Shown here piece by piece: positions 59,507-64,000 of a stretch of 64,000 nucleotides of DNA. The DNA comes from Ignelater luminosus. Taxonomy: Eukaryota; Arthropoda; Insecta; Coleoptera; Elateridae. Location: positions 1 through 64,000 of the forward strand of contig VTPC01000483.1 in NCBI GenBank assembly GCA_011009095.1, read 5' to 3'. A program made the translations under genes and the position numbers. Numbering within the stretch: position 1 is the first letter of the stretch; every line of letters starts with the position of its first letter. A model generated the notes under the pieces. The model saw only the letters and a list, made by a program, of their open reading frames with translations, searched no databases and was not told the DNA's origin.

Positions 59507-60176
59507 CCCCCCCCCCTCCCTCCCCGACTTGATCTTGCACGGGAGGGTTCTAAATACATATTCTGCTAGAGAAGCGCATCAAGAGAGCTTGATATCATCA
59601 TCATGTCAGGTTTTATTAACTGCATTCATTCAATGCAGAAGGCAAAATATTTCAGAAGGGGCGTAATTGTAATGTGAGATCAGTTGGCATAATGTGGATG
59701 AATTAGGTATCCAATTTTATAATTCATTATTTCAAGAAAGAAAAACTGTAGATGATAGAGGTGACTTCACAGAGAAAGTGCTGTTAATGGTCAGGGCCAT
59801 GCAAAGTGGAAGTACGGCGAGTGAACAGCACCGGAGCCCCAGTTATTGGAAGGCCCCGAAATTACATTATCTCTCTTAACCCCCTTTAAACTTTTAAATT
59901 CATGAACAGGCTCACTTAGTCACTTTCGAAGTATGGCTGCCTTCTCTTTACCATATAAAACGATCAGATGTCATTGTTTTTGTTTTTTCCAAAGTTCAAC
60001 CAAAGTCGATAAAATTAGAGCTGATGCTTTTAAAGGAACTTTGATTTACTAGAAGTAGATCACACAAAGAGAGATTAATCGCCAAGCAGAATCTTTACTA
60101 TTTTATACTCATTTATTCATTTTAAAGAGGACGTAACAATTACTGCATTGTAAAAGCCAAAAGGACTGAGTTTCAC

Positions 60177-60260
60177 TCTGGGCCACCGCAGGTGGCCTCT
60201 TAAAGAAGCGCATGACTGAACTAGCCTTGTATCCTTTAAGAAGGTTAGAAAAGAAGCGCG
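60177..60260 (+). repeat. Isolated copy of the palindrome-cored repeat
   Basis: GGGCCACCGCAGGTGGCC, a nearly perfect palindrome, followed by TCTTAAAGAAGCGCATGACT and, further on, TCCTTTAAGAAGGTTAG. The order of words matches the units at 8.2-9.9 and 17.0-17.6 kb. Confidence 0.6.
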
Positions 60261-60299
60261 AAACAACACAGAAGTACAGAACATAACAGCTAGCGTGCT

Positions 60300-63200
60300 T
60301 GGAGAGCACAAGAAGTGGTTATGTTTTAAAAGGCCACCAACTCTGAATAACTTGATCTTTCTTAATGTTTTTCCATCTTTCAAGATACCAACTGAACTGC
60401 AAACAGAAAAAACAAACTGTTTTGTTGGATTGACAGCTTATTTTTCTGCGTGTAAAGCTTATTGCACAGCACTGTTTCTTCTTATCCCGTTGATGCCTTA
60501 AAACACTTTGGTAATAACTATTGTTATTTATCGAAACACATCAAGGTAATACAATAAAGTTACATCGAACTTATAGCGTGTTTTGCTTTATTTTATTGCT
60601 CACACGAAGTTACATAAGCAAATAAATGATGCAATATTTTAATCTATTTATGTTAATATAAACAAAGTATAGATTTTGTTTTGAGAACTTGTTTTAGAAA
60701 AAAAGGGAGAAGAATTAGATTCTTGGGATAAGAACTGTGTTCTCCGAACTGATTGTCTAATACAGAAGGCGAATTTAAAGGGCGCGAAAGGGTACATTTT
60801 AAAAAGACTATGTTCTGACGTAAAAGCTTGCCAATTTACTATAAAAATTTAAAAAAATAGATGTCTGGGATGTTAAGAGGGTTAAGCGAAATACTCTTCA
60901 AAGTTACACGCAAGCAGATCGAAGGATGCAGGCATCATTTTTGACCTGTTCTCTGATCACATCTCCAAAATCACACTTTCATTATAAATTCCTTCAACAC
61001 CACTATGGGGTCTAGCCAATTAAAGTAAGGGCAGTGCTGTTCGCCTTAGAAATGGAAAATGTCTCAATTTATAATTCCTTTTCCGAATTTTTTGCCTCAT
61101 ATCTGCTTAAAAAGTGTCGCCTTTGATTTTGATTCTGTTACAACAAAACATACATGGTGCAGTATAACTAAATATTCATTTTGGTAAGTACCTAATGGGA
61201 AGAGAGAGGAATTGTAGGTTAAAATACAAACCTTCATCTGTCTTGATACCCAGAATCTTCTGAGTTTCAACAAATCACCTACTTTTGGGACGTGAAGAAA
61301 AAAAGATTTTAAAAGAGGTGTCAGATCTGTTTTGTTTTTATCACTGCATGTGTATATGCGCTGGCCGCCTTTAGGACAACTTATGATGCAAATCTACAGT
61401 ATGTTTCCGTTCGATTGTATCAAATCCTATAAGATTTATGATTACATCCCGTAAATACACTATTGGTAGATGATGACTGATGAGTAACCATTTCAGAGAA
61501 TTGTCAAGGCATGCAAGAACAATGTCAACGCAACAGTGACTGAGATCGTCGATTCTTCATTTTCATTTATATATGATGCAGTGATTCAGTAAAATTCATT
61601 CTCAAAAAAAAGTTAGCAATAAGGAATTCCAGAAAATTATTAATCGTTTACAGAAGAATATATTGGTGTTTGAAAAAACAAGGAGTGATAATAAATCAAA
61701 ATGTTTACCGTAGATGGAGTGTGATTTTACAGACAAGGAATATGCCCAAAAAATGCTAGAATAAATACAAATTTACAAATTTTTACAGCACGAATTGATT
61801 ACACAAAATTCTTTCAAAATAAATTTTTAACGATAAGATAACCATACCTTACCATTACCTCAGAGTAAGATTTTATTAAGTAAACATAAATCGTTCCTTA
61901 CTTTTTCAAGGTAGAATCTTACGTTTTAATTGAATAATGACTTGCAACAAGTTTCCAACTTTATATGAAAATAATTTGAAAATAACTCGTAGCAATTTTC
62001 TATCTTTCAATCTTTTAACAGGCCTTAATATGTTTTCCCAGAAAACTCGTAATATGCCGTTAGATAACATCTAAAGTAATTCAGTTAACTAGGCCATTCT
62101 AGAAATAATCCCGAGCTATAAAACTGGGTAAACTAAACATAAAGTAACCAGCAATCAAATCATTTATAATAAACTGACCTAAATGAGTTGAGGCGATCGA
62201 CCAAACCACGATCCATCCATTATCGATAACAACAATTTTATGATCTAGATAAGACGATTAATTTTTCTTGTACTTCTGGTCGTAAATAGATAATTGAAAT
62301 TCGCTGTTGCGCTATCGCACACGAGCGCGCCGCATAGTAATAAAAAAGAGAAATAAAGAATCCCCAAGATATTTATTGTTATTTATTAGGAAATGATTTC
62401 TCTGATCAGATAAAAACAAATATTGGAAATAAATAAGTTAATAAATATTCCTTTACCATTTCGGTAGGGCCGTCTGAAATTAACGAGTAGCGCCTCCCTG
62501 CTGCTTACACGCATGTAGGTTTTAAAACGAAAATTAACATAACTTATACTTGCTTAATAAACTGTAGGCGGCCTATTCTACAAAGGAAATTAAACACCTC
62601 AGGATTGTTAATATTCATATATTTCAAACTTCTACTTACTACAATCCCACAAAAATTTCTACACTTTTTCCAAAAAACTAAAATTATGAATTTCACTAAG
62701 TAGTTATTAATTTAAAATTAGCAAAATGATGTTCCTCCACATTTAACATAATAAAGTTTTTATTTTTATAAGAAATTCTTTTCTATTTCTTAACGCTGTT
62801 AAATAAACTTTTACTGATATTTGAAATCTGACACAGTTTCAAGTGGCGCAATATTCCAATAAAGAAGTTGACATTGAATAAGCAAGCAAAAAGTGCTTTA
62901 ACGTATAGAAGTCGATATTTTATGATAAAGATTCAAAATGAGTGTGCAATTTTATAACACCCACCATACAGACTTTTACTTGTTCACTATGTTATTTATG
63001 CAGTCTTAAGTTCTGTAAGATTTCATTCATTAATTTTAATAATGTAATTATGGAATGGGTGAAGTCGCCCCCATGCTGAGATTACTTGTTTTATGGCTCT
63101 CGGTTATGTATGGCGACTAATATTATTATTTCTGTCATTACTTATATGTCCCGACTTAATTAGAAATAACTAATTATAAGATTTGTCTTAAAAGTCGATT

Positions 63201-64000
63201 TTAATTAAATATAAATAAAGCTCAGTATATAAATTAAAGTTATTTTCACTCTTTAACATAAAACATCATCATACATACTTACTCTACTTAAAGTCGATAT
63301 TATTCACGACGGTTTCTGAAGCCTAAATTAATTTACTCATTAATTAGTTTAATCAGAAGATTAAGTTTGAGACGTTCCCCACGAATATAAGTTTTCTCAA
63401 AGTGAAGGAAAAGTTTAATATCTTTGGGGCATTAAAAGAAGATAGAGAGACACTAGGGTTTTATTATTTAAATTCTGCGATGATGAGAAATTAGTTTTTG
63501 TTACTCGCAAAACTTTTCTGCGGTATGTCACCCCCCTTTTTGTTCCTTTAATGAGATTTTGTCTTAGTAAATTAAAGACGATAAATAACAAGTGTAAACT
63601 TTTTGTCGGGATTCAACGTCATCTTATTATAGATTTTTCAAAAGTTTTGTTTGCTCGAGTTGGTTTTTATGAGTCATAAAATTTTGCTGATACCATTTTT
63701 GTAAACATAAATATATAGGTCGCCTGGTTTTCTTCTTTTTTTATTTGGTCTCCACGACAAAAAATGTTCTGATTTATTATCGGATCCATTTTTAGCTAAA
63801 CAAATTGATGGATAGAAAGCTGGCATTTTCTTAAAGAACAGAAAAGCACGTAAAAAATATTTTTATGCAGAATGTTGTGAAGGAAAGAATTAATAACTTG
63901 TATTCATAACTAGATTTGCGCCGGCGATGTAGGCAACCAAGTTAACCCGTTGGAGATTTTAATGATGAGTGAAGCAGTATACTTCCAGAAATTATTTCTA
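60300..64000. other. AT-rich non-coding stretch to the right edge
   Basis: No exon, RNA gene or mobile element recognised. A CG-containing patch at 62300-62335 (GCTATCGCACACGAGCGCGCC) and another at 62465-62515 are the only compositional features. Confidence 0.4.

Noticed and set aside
59299..59559. Frames running through the assembly gap
   Set aside because: They are open only because unknown bases and a CT repeat contain no stop codons.
59793..59870. Possible hAT end (CAGGGCCATGC) and open frame 59694-59879
   Set aside because: No complementary end or 8-bp duplication was found, so it is kept only as a remark.
1..64000. tRNA, rRNA, CRISPR arrays, operons and bacterial promoters
   Set aside because: No tRNA B-box with a plausible cloverleaf, no rRNA words and no spaced identical repeats of CRISPR type were seen. 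The DNA is eukaryotic in character.

Overview
This window is AT-rich animal DNA and is most likely from an insect. Three mariner-family elements, other TA-target DNA transposons, pieces of several non-LTR retrotransposons, intron-style splice signals and long non-coding stretches all point that way. Nothing suggests a bacterial, plasmid or organelle origin: there are no operons, no ribosome-binding sites and no dense reading frames. The species cannot be named from the sequence alone.

Only one host-gene segment is convincing. It is an exon of about 196 bp at 53945-54140 on the + strand, with a GoLoco motif like that of Rap1 GTPase-activating protein (Rapgap1/RAP1GAP), flanked by a good acceptor and donor. 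The rest is probably intron or intergenic DNA around that gene, filled with decayed mobile elements.

Layout, left to right. 1-290: tail of an RTE-like LINE. 7.3-8.2 kb: foldback element with one arm partly duplicated. 8.2-9.9 kb and 17.0-17.6 kb: arrays of a degenerate repeat with a palindromic core, which recurs at 34.9 and 60.2 kb. 13.5-15.8 kb: Tc1/mariner-like element with inverted repeats of about 700 bp and an internally deleted transposase, split by a nested pogo/Tigger-like element. 20.7-21.3 kb: near-complete foldback. 24.3-25.7 kb: Jockey-like LINE pseudogene. 27.5-28.1 kb: tandem array of about 163 bp period. 28.2-30.5 kb: a poorly characterised transposon with a broken transposase-like gene and subterminal repeats. 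35.3-36.1, 37.5-38.7 and 48.3-49.6 kb: three different mariners, the last broken only by one 10-bp duplication. 43.4-44.2 kb: another foldback. 44.7 kb: reverse-transcriptase scrap. 51.8-52.6 kb: LINE RNase H remnant. 52.7-52.9 kb: hAT-type MITE with a perfect 8-bp target duplication. 57-58.6 kb: small inverted-repeat elements and a diverged direct duplication. 59407-59506: a 100-base assembly gap.

The genes do not form a pathway. The window records successive transposon invasions, with elements nested in one another at very different stages of decay. The best candidates for something little described are the 28179-30493 element and the palindrome-cored repeat family. All calls rest on reading and translating the sequence by eye; no database search was possible.
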